The notes under the pieces are model-generated. The model searched no databases. It had not been told where the DNA came from and saw nothing but the letters and a program-made list of their open reading frames with translations. From Bradyrhizobium sp. MOS002 (GTDB taxonomy: Bacteria > Pseudomonadota > Alphaproteobacteria > Rhizobiales > Xanthobacteraceae): DNA of 64,000 nt. Shown piece after piece: positions 18,017 through 24,787 of the stretch; positions within the stretch are counted from its first letter, which is position 1, and each line of letters starts with the position of its first letter. A program made the translations under genes and the position numbers. Where the stretch lies: positions 186,001-250,000 of the forward strand of contig NZ_PYFX01000003.1 of the NCBI RefSeq assembly GCF_003020115.1. Reading direction: 5' to 3'.

Positions 18017-19189
18017 CTAGATCAGCTTCCGCTGCGCCAGATTCTTCATCAGCGCACTGATGCCGAACGTCCAGGGCTCGCATTCGTCGCTGGTCCGCAT
18101 GCGGTTGACGAGCTTGCCGAGCTGGGGCGCCGAGATCGTGACAATGTCGTCGCGCTTGTGGGTGAACCCCTGCCCCGGCGCGTCGCGATCCTTGACCGGC
18201 GCGAACATGGTCCCCAGGAACAGCACAAAGCCATCAGGGTATTGATGCACCTTGCCGATGGTCTGCTCGACCAGATCGGTCGGATCGCGGCTGATCATGC
18301 TGATCGAGGAATGGCCGTCGAGGATAAAACCGTCCTGCCCCTTTACGTTCAGGCTGATGTCGAGCTTGCGGGCATCGTCGAGGGTAAAGCTGTCGTCGAA
18401 CAGGCGTAGCAGCGGGCCGATGGAGCACGAGGCGTTGTTGTCTTTGGCCTTCGACAACAGCAGCGCCGAACGGCCCTCGAAGTCGCGCAGATTGACGTCG
18501 TTGCCGAGCGCGCCGCCGACGATCTTGCCCCGGCTGGAGACGAACAGCACCAGCTCCGGCTCCGGGTTGTTCCAGGTCGACTTCGGATGCAGCCCCGCAT
18601 CCATGCCGGTGCCGACCGACGACAGGGTCGGCGCCTTGGTGAAGACCTCAGCATCGGGGCCGATGCCGACTTCGAGATACTGGCTCCAGGCGTTCTGGTC
18701 CATCAGCACCTGCTTCAGGTGCATCGCCTGGTCCGAGCCGGGCTTGAGTTTTGACAGATCGTCGCCGATCAACCGTGTCACTTCTTGCCGGATCGCTTCG
18801 GCCGAGGCCGGATTGCCTTTCGCCCGCTCCTCGATCACGCGCTCCAGCATCGAGATGGCGAAGGTGACGCCGGCCGCCTTCAGGGTTTGGAGATCGACCG
18901 GCGCGAGCAGCCACGGCTTTTTCGGATCGCGCTGATCGGGCGCCGTGTTGGCGACGATGGCCTCGAGATCGCCGATGCGCTCGCCCTTGGTCGCGGCAAG
19001 CGCCATGGCCGGATTGTCTTCCTCGCAGAGCGCGCTGACGGTCGGGAATTTCGCGGTGACGTCGAACACGCCATCGCCGCGCACGGCGACCACGGCCGGG
19101 CCGTTCGCCTGCGGCAGCCAGACGCGGCCGACGAGCGTTCCCCGCGTGCCGTCCTCGGGAAGAAGGTCCTTAACCGTCAATGTCGTCAT
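18017..19189 (-). CDS. Fumarylacetoacetate hydrolase (FAH)-family protein
   Basis: This 390-residue protein has a C-terminal FAH fold. The metal-binding and active-site elements are visible around NNPEPELVLFV and GNDVNLRDFEGRSALLLSKAKDNNASCSIGPL. FAH members split or dehydrate acylpyruvate-like sugar acids. Next to an aldose dehydrogenase and lactonase, a 2-keto-3-deoxy sugar-acid dehydratase or hydrolase role is likely, as in some non-phosphorylative arabinose/rhamnose routes. That is inference. It sits on the same strand about 1.4 kb from ytfR but behind repeats, so it probably has its own transcript. Confidence 0.78.
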   Translation of the reverse strand: MTTLTVKDLLPEDGTRGTLVGRVWLPQANGPAVVAVRGDGVFDVTAKFPTVSALCEEDNPAMALAATKGERIGDLEAIVANTAPDQRDPKKPWLLAPVDLQTLKAAGVTFAISMLERVIEERAKGNPASAEAIRQEVTRLIGDDLSKLKPGSDQAMHLKQVLMDQNAWSQYLEVGIGPDAEVFTKAPTLSSVGTGMDAGLHPKSTWNNPEPELVLFVSSRGKIVGGALGNDVNLRDFEGRSALLLSKAKDNNASCSIGPLLRLFDDSFTLDDARKLDISLNVKGQDGFILDGHSSISMISRDPTDLVEQTIGKVHQYPDGFVLFLGTMFAPVKDRDAPGQGFTHKRDDIVTISAPQLGKLVNRMRTSDECEPWTFGISALMKNLAQRKLI

Positions 19190-19299
19190 GGGCGCGTCCT
19201 CGCTCTTTTCGGATCGGCGCGCTCACAGAGGCCGATCACGTTGGCGAAGACCAATAAACGTCTGGGACGGGAAGTCCAGAGCGACAGCCCGCCGCGCTT

Positions 19300-20277
19300 C
19301 TATGCCCCCGCCCGCGCTTTTCGAGCCGCAATCTGCTGAAGCGCCCATCGCGCGTTCTTGCGCACCTCAGGATCGGGATCGTCGGCGATGACGGCAAGGA
19401 AAGCTTCGCCGTCGGGATGGGCGATCTCGCCGAGCGCAGCAGCCGCCTCTTTCCGCAAATTGGCCTGGTCGTGGTTGACGCAATTGCCGATCGGGCGAAC
19501 CGCGCGCTCGATCTTCATCCGGCCAAGGCTGCGGATGGCCTTCAGCCGCACCTGCCAGAATTCGTCACCGAGCGAAGCGATGAGCTGGTCGGCGGCGATC
19601 GAGCCGTTGACGTTGAGGCCCAGCGTTTCCGCCGCCATCTCCCGCACCATCCAGTCCGAATCCTTCAGAGCGCGCGTGATCATCTCGGCCGCGGGCTTCA
19701 TTTGCGAGAAGGCGAGCGCGCTGACGGCGGCACGGCGCACATGCGCGTCGGGATCGTTGATCAGCGCGGTCAGCGCCGGAATGGATTCCTCCAGCTTGAG
19801 GAACCCGATCACGCCGATCGCCTGCACCCGGACGGCGGCGTCGGAATCCTGGAGCGCTTCCAGCGCCGGCTTCAGCGTATCCTTGCAGCGCAGCTCCTTC
19901 AGCGCACGCAACGCGCCCATGCGGACGAAGGCGTGGCCATGCTTGACCAGCGGCAGGATGATTTCGGCACAGGCCGGATCCTTGAACTCGGCCATGCTGT
20001 CGGCCGCGGCGGCCGCGACGATCCTTTCAGGGTCGACCAGCAGCTTCACCAGCGCGCTGGCGGCCTCCGGCCCGTCGAACTCGCCGAGCGCCATCGCGAC
20101 CTGCTGACGCACGCCGGCATCGGGATCGGCGACCATATTGGCGAGATGGCCCACCGCGGCGGGATCGCCGGAATGGCCGAGCGCGATGATGGCGACGCGG
20201 CGCTCGCCGGGGTCGGCGGCCTGAAGCCGCTCGTCGGCGTCTTCGAGATCGTCGTAGGATTCGAACGGGCTCGACAT
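19300..20277 (-). CDS. HEAT-repeat protein of the Apr-like operon
   Basis: This soluble protein of about 325 residues is built almost wholly of HEAT/PBS-lyase-type helical pairs of about 31 residues. The pattern GDPAAVGHLANMVADPDAGVRQQVAMALGEF recurs about eight or nine times in varied form. It has no signal peptide or membrane helix. The ATG at 20277 begins 2 bases after the ferredoxin stop, so it is co-translated with the AprB-like ferredoxin and the flavoprotein. Such repeats act as binding scaffolds, sometimes for cofactor attachment. A chaperone or assembly role for the neighbouring redox pair is inference; no catalytic motif is seen. Confidence 0.82.
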   Translation of the reverse strand: MSSPFESYDDLEDADERLQAADPGERRVAIIALGHSGDPAAVGHLANMVADPDAGVRQQVAMALGEFDGPEAASALVKLLVDPERIVAAAAADSMAEFKDPACAEIILPLVKHGHAFVRMGALRALKELRCKDTLKPALEALQDSDAAVRVQAIGVIGFLKLEESIPALTALINDPDAHVRRAAVSALAFSQMKPAAEMITRALKDSDWMVREMAAETLGLNVNGSIAADQLIASLGDEFWQVRLKAIRSLGRMKIERAVRPIGNCVNHDQANLRKEAAAALGEIAHPDGEAFLAVIADDPDPEVRKNARWALQQIAARKARAGA

Positions 20278-20279
20278 GA

Positions 20280-20513
20280 CTACCTCAGCAGATAGGGAAT
20301 GTTGACGGTGACGGCGCCGGTCGGGCAATCCGCCTCGCACGGCATGCAGTACCAGCATTCGTCATAGGCCATGTAGGCCTTGTTGGTCATGTCGCTGATG
20401 CGCAGCACGTCGAGCGGACAGACGTCGACGCACACGGTGCAGCCCTTGTCCGCGATGCATTTGGCGTCGTCGACGACCACCGGAACCGATGTCTGATAGG
20501 AAGCGAGAGGCAT
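20280..20513 (-). CDS. AprB-like 2[4Fe-4S] ferredoxin
   Basis: This 77-residue ferredoxin has two cluster motifs: C-x5-C-x2-C-x3-CP near residues 19-32 and CWYCMPCEADCP near residues 53-64. The CW-x-C spacing and the pattern around AYDECWYC resemble the iron-sulfur part of adenylylsulfate reductase beta (AprB) more than ordinary 2[4Fe-4S] ferredoxins. It lacks the AprB C-terminal tail. It lies 29 bases after the flavoprotein stop and is its likely electron partner. It is cytosolic, with no signal peptide. Confidence 0.85.
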   Translation of the reverse strand: MPLASYQTSVPVVVDDAKCIADKGCTVCVDVCPLDVLRISDMTNKAYMAYDECWYCMPCEADCPTGAVTVNIPYLLR

Positions 20514-20542
20514 CGTATGTCTCCTGTTACTTGTGCGGCGGG

Positions 20543-22285
20543 TCAGGCTGTCGCGCGGATGCGCTGCTTGTCGTAGAGATCCTTCTCCTCGTCGGCGATC
20601 GGTACGATATAGGGCTCCACGGCACGCTTCTCGCTGGTCATCTTGCCGTCCTGCTTGCTGAGCAGCGTGTGGCAGAACCAGTTCTCGTTGTCCTTCTCCG
20701 GGAAATCCGTCCGCCAGTGATAGAGGCCCCAGCGGCTTTCCTCGCGGTAGAGCGAGGCATGCACCGCCATGTCCGCGCAGTCCATGATCGACTGGACCTC
20801 AAGCGCGCGGAGCAGCTCGTGGGCATTGCGCGCGATCATGCGCTCCTGCATGTCTTCCCTCGCTTCGGCGAGCCGGCGCATGCCGAGCTCGTATTTGCGC
20901 GTGACTTTCGGCGGCTGAAGATAGTCATTGACGAGACGCCGGGTCTTGTACTCGATCTGGTTCGGTGGAATGCCGTCCTCGCGTTTGGTCGGCGCCATCA
21001 CGCGGTCACGTTCGCTGGCGACATCGGCCGCGTCGAATTCCGCGAAGTCGTGATTGTCAGCGAATTCCATCGCGTCGATGCCGGCGACCGAACCGTTGGT
21101 GAAGGCGCCGAGCATGTAATTGTGCGGTACGCTGGCCATGTCGCCGGCGGCATAAAGGCCCGGCACGGTTGTGCGCGCATTGTGGTCGACGAACACGCCC
21201 GACGCACTGTGACCGGAGCAGAAGCCGATCTCGGAGATATGCATCTCGATCGACTCGCTGCGGTAGTCGACGCCGCGCCCCTGCTGGAACAGGCCGCGTG
21301 TGGGACGCTCGACCTTGTGCAGCGTCGATTCGATCTCCGAGATGGTGTCGGGGTGAAGATGCTTGAGCTGGAGAAACACCGGGCCCTTGCCGGACAGCAG
21401 CTCGTTGTAGAATTCCAGCATCATCTGGCCGGACCAGTAATCGCATTCGATGAAGCGATATCCCTCGTTGTTGGCCGTGAAGGCGCCGAATGGACCGGCG
21501 ACGTAGGCGCAGGCCGGGCCGTTATAATCCTTGATCAACGGATTGATCTGATAGCATTCGAGGTTCGCCAGTGCCGCACCGGCGTGATAGGCCATGGAAT
21601 AGCCGTCACCGGAATTGGCAGCATTCTCGTAGGTGCCGAACATGTAGCCGGAGGTCGGCAGGCCGAGTCGACCGGCGGCGCCCATGCACAGGATCACGGA
21701 CTTGGCCTTGATCACCAGCATCTCGGCGGTGCGGGTGTTGACGCTGATCGCGCCGGCAATGCGGCCGTCGGTGGATTTGAGCAGCCGCGTCGCCATGTAG
21801 CGGTTGGAAATCAGGATGCGGGCGCGGCGGAGCTGGCGATACAGCGCCTTCTTCACGGTCTCGCCGTTCGGCATCGGCAGCACGTAGGTGCCGATGTGGT
21901 GCACCTTCTTGACGGCGTAGTCGCCGTTCTCGTTCTTCAGGAAGCGGATGCCGAAACTGTCGAGTTCCTCGATGATCGAGTAGCAGTTTTGCGCGTATTT
22001 GTAGACCGCCTTCTGATCGACGATGCCGTCGTTGGCGATGGTGATTTCCTTGGTGTACTGCTCCGGCGTCGCGTAGCCGGGAATGACGGCGTTGTTCAAG
22101 CCGTCCATGCCCATCGAGATCGCTCCGGAGCGCTTGACGTTGGCCTTTTCGAGCAGGACGACGTTGGCCTTCGGATTCTTCAGCTTCGCCTTCAACGCCG
22201 CCATCGGGCCGGCAGTGCCGCCGCCGATCACCAGCACGTCGCAGGAAACCTCCGAAAGTCCGTCGACGATCTGATCTAGTGCCAT
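20543..22285 (-). CDS. AprA-like FAD-dependent oxidoreductase (fumarate reductase/SdhA superfamily)
   Basis: This 580-residue flavoprotein has an N-terminal FAD-binding GGGTAG at residues 21-26. The superfamily C-terminal FAD segment GLYAAGDMASVPHNY is followed by an SdhA/AprA-type helical domain rich in Trp and Arg (ESRWGLYHWRTDFPEKDNENWF). Together with the AprB-like ferredoxin it forms an Apr-like pair. True AprA acts on APS and sulfite, but this protein is shorter and assignment to that reaction is not justified. The ATG at 22285 (MALDQIVDG) is preferred over an upstream start. A GCAATTAGTTG site lies 72 bp upstream. Confidence 0.85.
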   Translation of the reverse strand: MALDQIVDGLSEVSCDVLVIGGGTAGPMAALKAKLKNPKANVVLLEKANVKRSGAISMGMDGLNNAVIPGYATPEQYTKEITIANDGIVDQKAVYKYAQNCYSIIEELDSFGIRFLKNENGDYAVKKVHHIGTYVLPMPNGETVKKALYRQLRRARILISNRYMATRLLKSTDGRIAGAISVNTRTAEMLVIKAKSVILCMGAAGRLGLPTSGYMFGTYENAANSGDGYSMAYHAGAALANLECYQINPLIKDYNGPACAYVAGPFGAFTANNEGYRFIECDYWSGQMMLEFYNELLSGKGPVFLQLKHLHPDTISEIESTLHKVERPTRGLFQQGRGVDYRSESIEMHISEIGFCSGHSASGVFVDHNARTTVPGLYAAGDMASVPHNYMLGAFTNGSVAGIDAMEFADNHDFAEFDAADVASERDRVMAPTKREDGIPPNQIEYKTRRLVNDYLQPPKVTRKYELGMRRLAEAREDMQERMIARNAHELLRALEVQSIMDCADMAVHASLYREESRWGLYHWRTDFPEKDNENWFCHTLLSKQDGKMTSEKRAVEPYIVPIADEEKDLYDKQRIRATA

Positions 22286-22356
22286 CGCTTGCTCCTGGTT
22301 CGCCGGCAGGTCCGGCGGCTTTGCATCAGATTTGTTCAGCAGGCGTCCCGGCGATA

Positions 22357-22367
22357 GCAATTAGTTG
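22357..22367. promoter_or_regulatory. Shared regulatory motif, copy 1 (flavoprotein operon)
   Basis: GCAATTAGTTG, flanked on the left by GCGATA, lies 72 bp upstream of the flavoprotein start. The same 11 bases recur at 23312-23322, and related copies lie at 23240 and 24702. The ideal form appears to be ATAGCAA-TTAG-TTGCTAT. Copy 1 keeps the full left arm. Confidence 0.6.
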
Positions 22368-22389
22368 TCGCCGGGGTGCGATTTGCGCA

Positions 22390-23163
22390 TTAGCGCTCGA
22401 CAAAAGCCTTTTCGATCACGAAATGGCCGGGCCGGCTGTGATTGCCCTCGACAAAGTCGCGTGCGGACAACATCGCGGGAAGTTCCTCCAGCATCGCGGG
22501 GCTGCCGCACAGCATGATGCGGTCGGTCTCGATATCGAGGCCTGACAGACCGATGTCGTCGAAGAGCTGGTTCGACGCGATCAGGTCGCTGATGCGGCCG
22601 CGGTTCCTGAACGGCTCGCGGGTGACGGTTGGGTAGTAGACGAGCTTGTCGCGGATCAGCGGCCCGAAGAACTCGTGATTGCGCAGGCCTTCGACGAGGT
22701 GCTCTCCATAGGAGAGCTCGGAGACCTGGCGGCAGCCGTGTGCGAGCACGATGGTCTCGTAATTCTCGTAGACGTCTGGGTCCTTGATCAGGCTGGCGAA
22801 CGGCGCGAGTCCCGTTCCGGTCGAGAGCAGCAACAGGCGCTTGCCGGGAATGAGATTGCCGGTGATCAGCGTGCCCGTGGCCTTGCGGCCGACCAGGATG
22901 ACGTCACCCTCCCTGATCTTCTGAAGGCGTGAGGTCAGCGGACCGTCCTGCACCTTGATCGAGAAGAACTCGAGCGCCTCCTCGTGATTGGCGCTCGCCA
23001 TGCTGTAGGCCCGCAGCAACGGCTTGCCCTCGACTTCCAGCCCGATCATCGCGAACTGGCCGTTCTGGAAGCGGAAGCCCGGATCGCGCGTCGCGGTGAA
23101 GCTGAACAGGCTGTCGGTCCAGTGCCTGACCGACAGGACCGTTTCCTTTTGAAATGCGCTCAT
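22390..23163 (-). CDS. Ferredoxin-NADP+ reductase
   Basis: This 257-residue Fpr-type reductase has the FAD motif RAYSMAS (about residues 50-56), the NADP-binding GTGLAPFASLIKD, and a C-terminal aromatic-poor tail ending FVIEKAFVER. It moves electrons between NADPH and ferredoxin. Encoded just upstream of the AprBA-like operon, it is the natural NADPH link to the small ferredoxin there, suggesting a reductive or redox-shuttling pathway. A CGATTAGTTTC copy of the shared motif lies 77 bp upstream of its start. Confidence 0.9.
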   Translation of the reverse strand: MSAFQKETVLSVRHWTDSLFSFTATRDPGFRFQNGQFAMIGLEVEGKPLLRAYSMASANHEEALEFFSIKVQDGPLTSRLQKIREGDVILVGRKATGTLITGNLIPGKRLLLLSTGTGLAPFASLIKDPDVYENYETIVLAHGCRQVSELSYGEHLVEGLRNHEFFGPLIRDKLVYYPTVTREPFRNRGRISDLIASNQLFDDIGLSGLDIETDRIMLCGSPAMLEELPAMLSARDFVEGNHSRPGHFVIEKAFVER

Positions 23164-23239
23164 CGTCTCTCCTGATCTCGATTGCGCACAAGGTTTCGGA
23201 GAGACATGAATCCGGCAACGCCGAACTGAAATTCCGGGT

Positions 23240-23250
23240 CGATTAGTTTC
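23240..23250. promoter_or_regulatory. Shared regulatory motif, copy 2 (Fpr gene)
   Basis: CGATTAGTTTC differs from the GCAATTAGTTG form at a few positions but keeps ATTAGTT. It lies 77 bp upstream of the ferredoxin reductase start, about the same distance as copies 1 and 4 from their genes. Confidence 0.45.
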
Positions 23251-23311
23251 ACATTTCGTGGCGATGATCGAAGAGCGGGCAGCGAAGATCAGCGCCTCGC
23301 GCCTGCGCCTG

Positions 23312-23323
23312 GCAATTAGTTGC
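23312..23323. promoter_or_regulatory. Shared regulatory motif, copy 3 (DUF971 gene)
   Basis: GCAATTAGTTGC, followed by TATCG, lies 48 bp upstream of the DUF971 start in the divergent region with the reductase gene. Copy 3 keeps the full right arm TTGCTAT of the palindrome inferred from copies 1 and 3. The spacing between GG and GC is nine bases, so it is not a sigma-54 promoter. Confidence 0.6.
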
Positions 23324-23370
23324 TATCGCAGCAGCACTGCGGCAACGTAGAGAAGGGTCGGAGACACGTC

Positions 23371-23667
23371 ATGACCTTGGTGGCACCGACCGTGGCAGAT
23401 TACGAAGCAAGCGCCGACCTCGCGACGCTGCGCGTCCGCACCGCCAAGGACGACACGCTGGACTTGCCGGCTGAAACGCTCCGCCTCTCCTGCAAATGCG
23501 CCCACTGCACCCGCGCCCGCTTCGACGGCCGCTTCCCCGAGCGGTTTCCAGGCATCGCGATCACCGAGATCGGCGATCTCGGTTACGGGCTGAACATCTC
23601 GTTTTCGGATGGGCACAATCGGGGGATCTACCCGAAGCCGTATTTGTTGAGCCTGGCGGGGCGGTAG
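23371..23667 (+). CDS. DUF971 (gamma-butyrobetaine hydroxylase-like N-terminal) protein
   Basis: This 98-residue protein consists of the DUF971 domain alone. The usual LRLSCKCAHC region is present, with C41, C43 and C46 as possible metal ligands, as is the terminal GIYPKPYLLSL. In larger proteins the domain binds zinc or iron-sulfur carriers; alone it is often found near Fe-S assembly genes. Here it diverges from the ferredoxin reductase gene and carries its own copy of the shared motif. It may serve the Fe-S proteins of the cluster, which is inference. Confidence 0.85.
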   Translation: MTLVAPTVADYEASADLATLRVRTAKDDTLDLPAETLRLSCKCAHCTRARFDGRFPERFPGIAITEIGDLGYGLNISFSDGHNRGIYPKPYLLSLAGR

Positions 23668-23692
23668 GGACTGGACCACCCACTTGCTCCGC

Positions 23693-23795
23693 CGTCATTC
23701 CCCGCGAAGGCGGGGAATCCAGTACGCCGTGGCCCCTCCGTATCCCATTGCTTTCTCTGGAATACTGGATCGCCCGCCTTCGCGGGCGATGACAG
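23693..23795. repeat. Interspersed palindromic repeat, family R4 copy 2
   Basis: CGTCATTCCCCGCGAAGGCG starts the element, and TACTGGATCG...GCGGGCGATGACAG ends it, matching copy 1 at 3384-3490. It lies directly upstream of the sigma-54 promoter of the Crp/Fnr gene, in the place where an enhancer site would be expected. Confidence 0.72.
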
Positions 23796-23804
23796 GCGAG
23801 TGAT

Positions 23805-23820
23805 TGGCACGGACATTGCT
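23805..23820 (+). promoter_or_regulatory. Consensus sigma-54 (-24/-12) promoter of the Crp/Fnr gene
   Basis: TGGCACGGACATTGCT fits the RpoN consensus TGGCACG-r-N3-TTGCW at every defined position, with exactly ten bases between GG and GC. Transcription should start near 23831, leaving a short leader that contains the ribosome site GGAGG at 23847-23851. RpoN promoters need an activator such as NtrC or NifA; I could not identify its binding site upstream. Confidence 0.75.
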
Positions 23821-23857
23821 CCACTTTAGAACGGTTTGAACGTTCCGGAGGCAGGTG

Positions 23858-24634
23858 ATGTTGCAGGCGGCGGCCAATGTGGTTCGCGGGACGGTCCCCG
23901 CAACGGTCCGGCCTACTGGCGGTTCCTCGCTGCTGCTCACCGAGAACCAGCAATGGATCGGCGGACCGCCGGCATTGATGGACAAGCTCAGCCAGCGCGA
24001 GCGGGAGCTGGTGCTGAAGCAAGGCCGCCGAAAAGTGCTCAATCGTGGCCAGACGCTGTTCAGCCAGGGGGGCAAGCATGACGGTATCTGGTTGATCGAG
24101 AGCGGCCGGATCCGGGTGTTCTACACCTCCCCGCTTGGCCGCGAGATAACGCTGGCCTATTGGCATGTCGGCAATTTCGTCGGCGGGCCGGAAGTGTTCG
24201 AAGGCACCGTGCATCAATGGTCGGGCGTTGCATCCAGCAATTGCAGCGTGGTGCATCTACCCGGAAAGGAGCTGCGATCCCTTGCCGTCGAGATCCCGAA
24301 CCTTGCGATCGGCCTGATCGAAGGCCTGACCTTCAAGGGCAAGTGCTATTCGGCGCTGGCCCAGATGCTGGGAACGCGCTCGATCACACAGCGCCTTGCG
24401 CATCTGTTGCTGCATCTCGTCGACCTCTATGGCGTCGATGACGCCGACGGCCGGGTGATCGCGGCCGCCTTCACCCATGCTGATATCGCCCACATGGTCG
24501 GTGCCACCAGACAATGGGTCACGATCAGCCTGAAGCGCATGCAGGAAAAGGGAATCGTGCTGACCAAGCGTTCGCAGATCGTGGTCTGCCGGCCCGACGT
24601 GCTGGAAGAGATGCGGGGGCAAGCGTCTGAGTAG
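23858..24634 (+). CDS. Crp/Fnr-family transcriptional regulator
   Basis: This 258-residue regulator has an N-terminal cyclic-nucleotide-type sensor barrel (HDGIWLIESGRIRVFYTSPLG) and a C-terminal winged helix (FTHADIAHMVGATRQWVTISLKRM). The N-terminal Cys cluster of oxygen-sensing Fnr is absent, so the signal is unknown. The ATG at 23858 has GGAGG six bases upstream; a GTG one codon earlier is less well spaced. It is preceded by a sigma-54 promoter and lies amid four copies of an ATTAGTT-centred motif. It probably activates the Apr-like genes and the importer downstream. Confidence 0.88.
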   Translation: MLQAAANVVRGTVPATVRPTGGSSLLLTENQQWIGGPPALMDKLSQRERELVLKQGRRKVLNRGQTLFSQGGKHDGIWLIESGRIRVFYTSPLGREITLAYWHVGNFVGGPEVFEGTVHQWSGVASSNCSVVHLPGKELRSLAVEIPNLAIGLIEGLTFKGKCYSALAQMLGTRSITQRLAHLLLHLVDLYGVDDADGRVIAAAFTHADIAHMVGATRQWVTISLKRMQEKGIVLTKRSQIVVCRPDVLEEMRGQASE

Positions 24635-24701
24635 GGCCGATGCCCATGCAAGCGGCTTTATAGTGCAGGACTGCCCAAGGAGTATGCAATCAACTTTTCC
24701 C

Positions 24702-24712
24702 GGCAACTAATC
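24702..24712. promoter_or_regulatory. Shared regulatory motif, copy 4 (importer operon)
   Basis: GCAACTAATCG, which is CGATTAGTTGC on the other strand, lies 76 bp upstream of the binding-protein start. It combines the left half of copy 2 with the right half of copy 3. Confidence 0.55.
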
Positions 24713-24787
24713 GACTGTGGCGCTCATTCCGGATTTGCCCTGCCCTCGCCCTCACCCAATCATGGCAACCACAGCACATCCAACCGA

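Noticed and set aside
20489..22279. Plus-strand frame of nearly 600 codons opposite the AprA-like flavoprotein
   Set aside because: The minus strand carries FAD motifs and an operon layout; the plus frame has none and no ribosome site.
20543..22285. Calling the flavoprotein a true adenylylsulfate reductase
   Set aside because: Only the fold and partner type agree; the ferredoxin lacks the AprB tail and no sat or apt genes are nearby.
23310..23325. CTGGCAATTAGTTGCT as a second sigma-54 promoter
   Set aside because: Only nine bases separate GG and GC, and RpoN requires ten. The sequence recurs elsewhere as a different motif.
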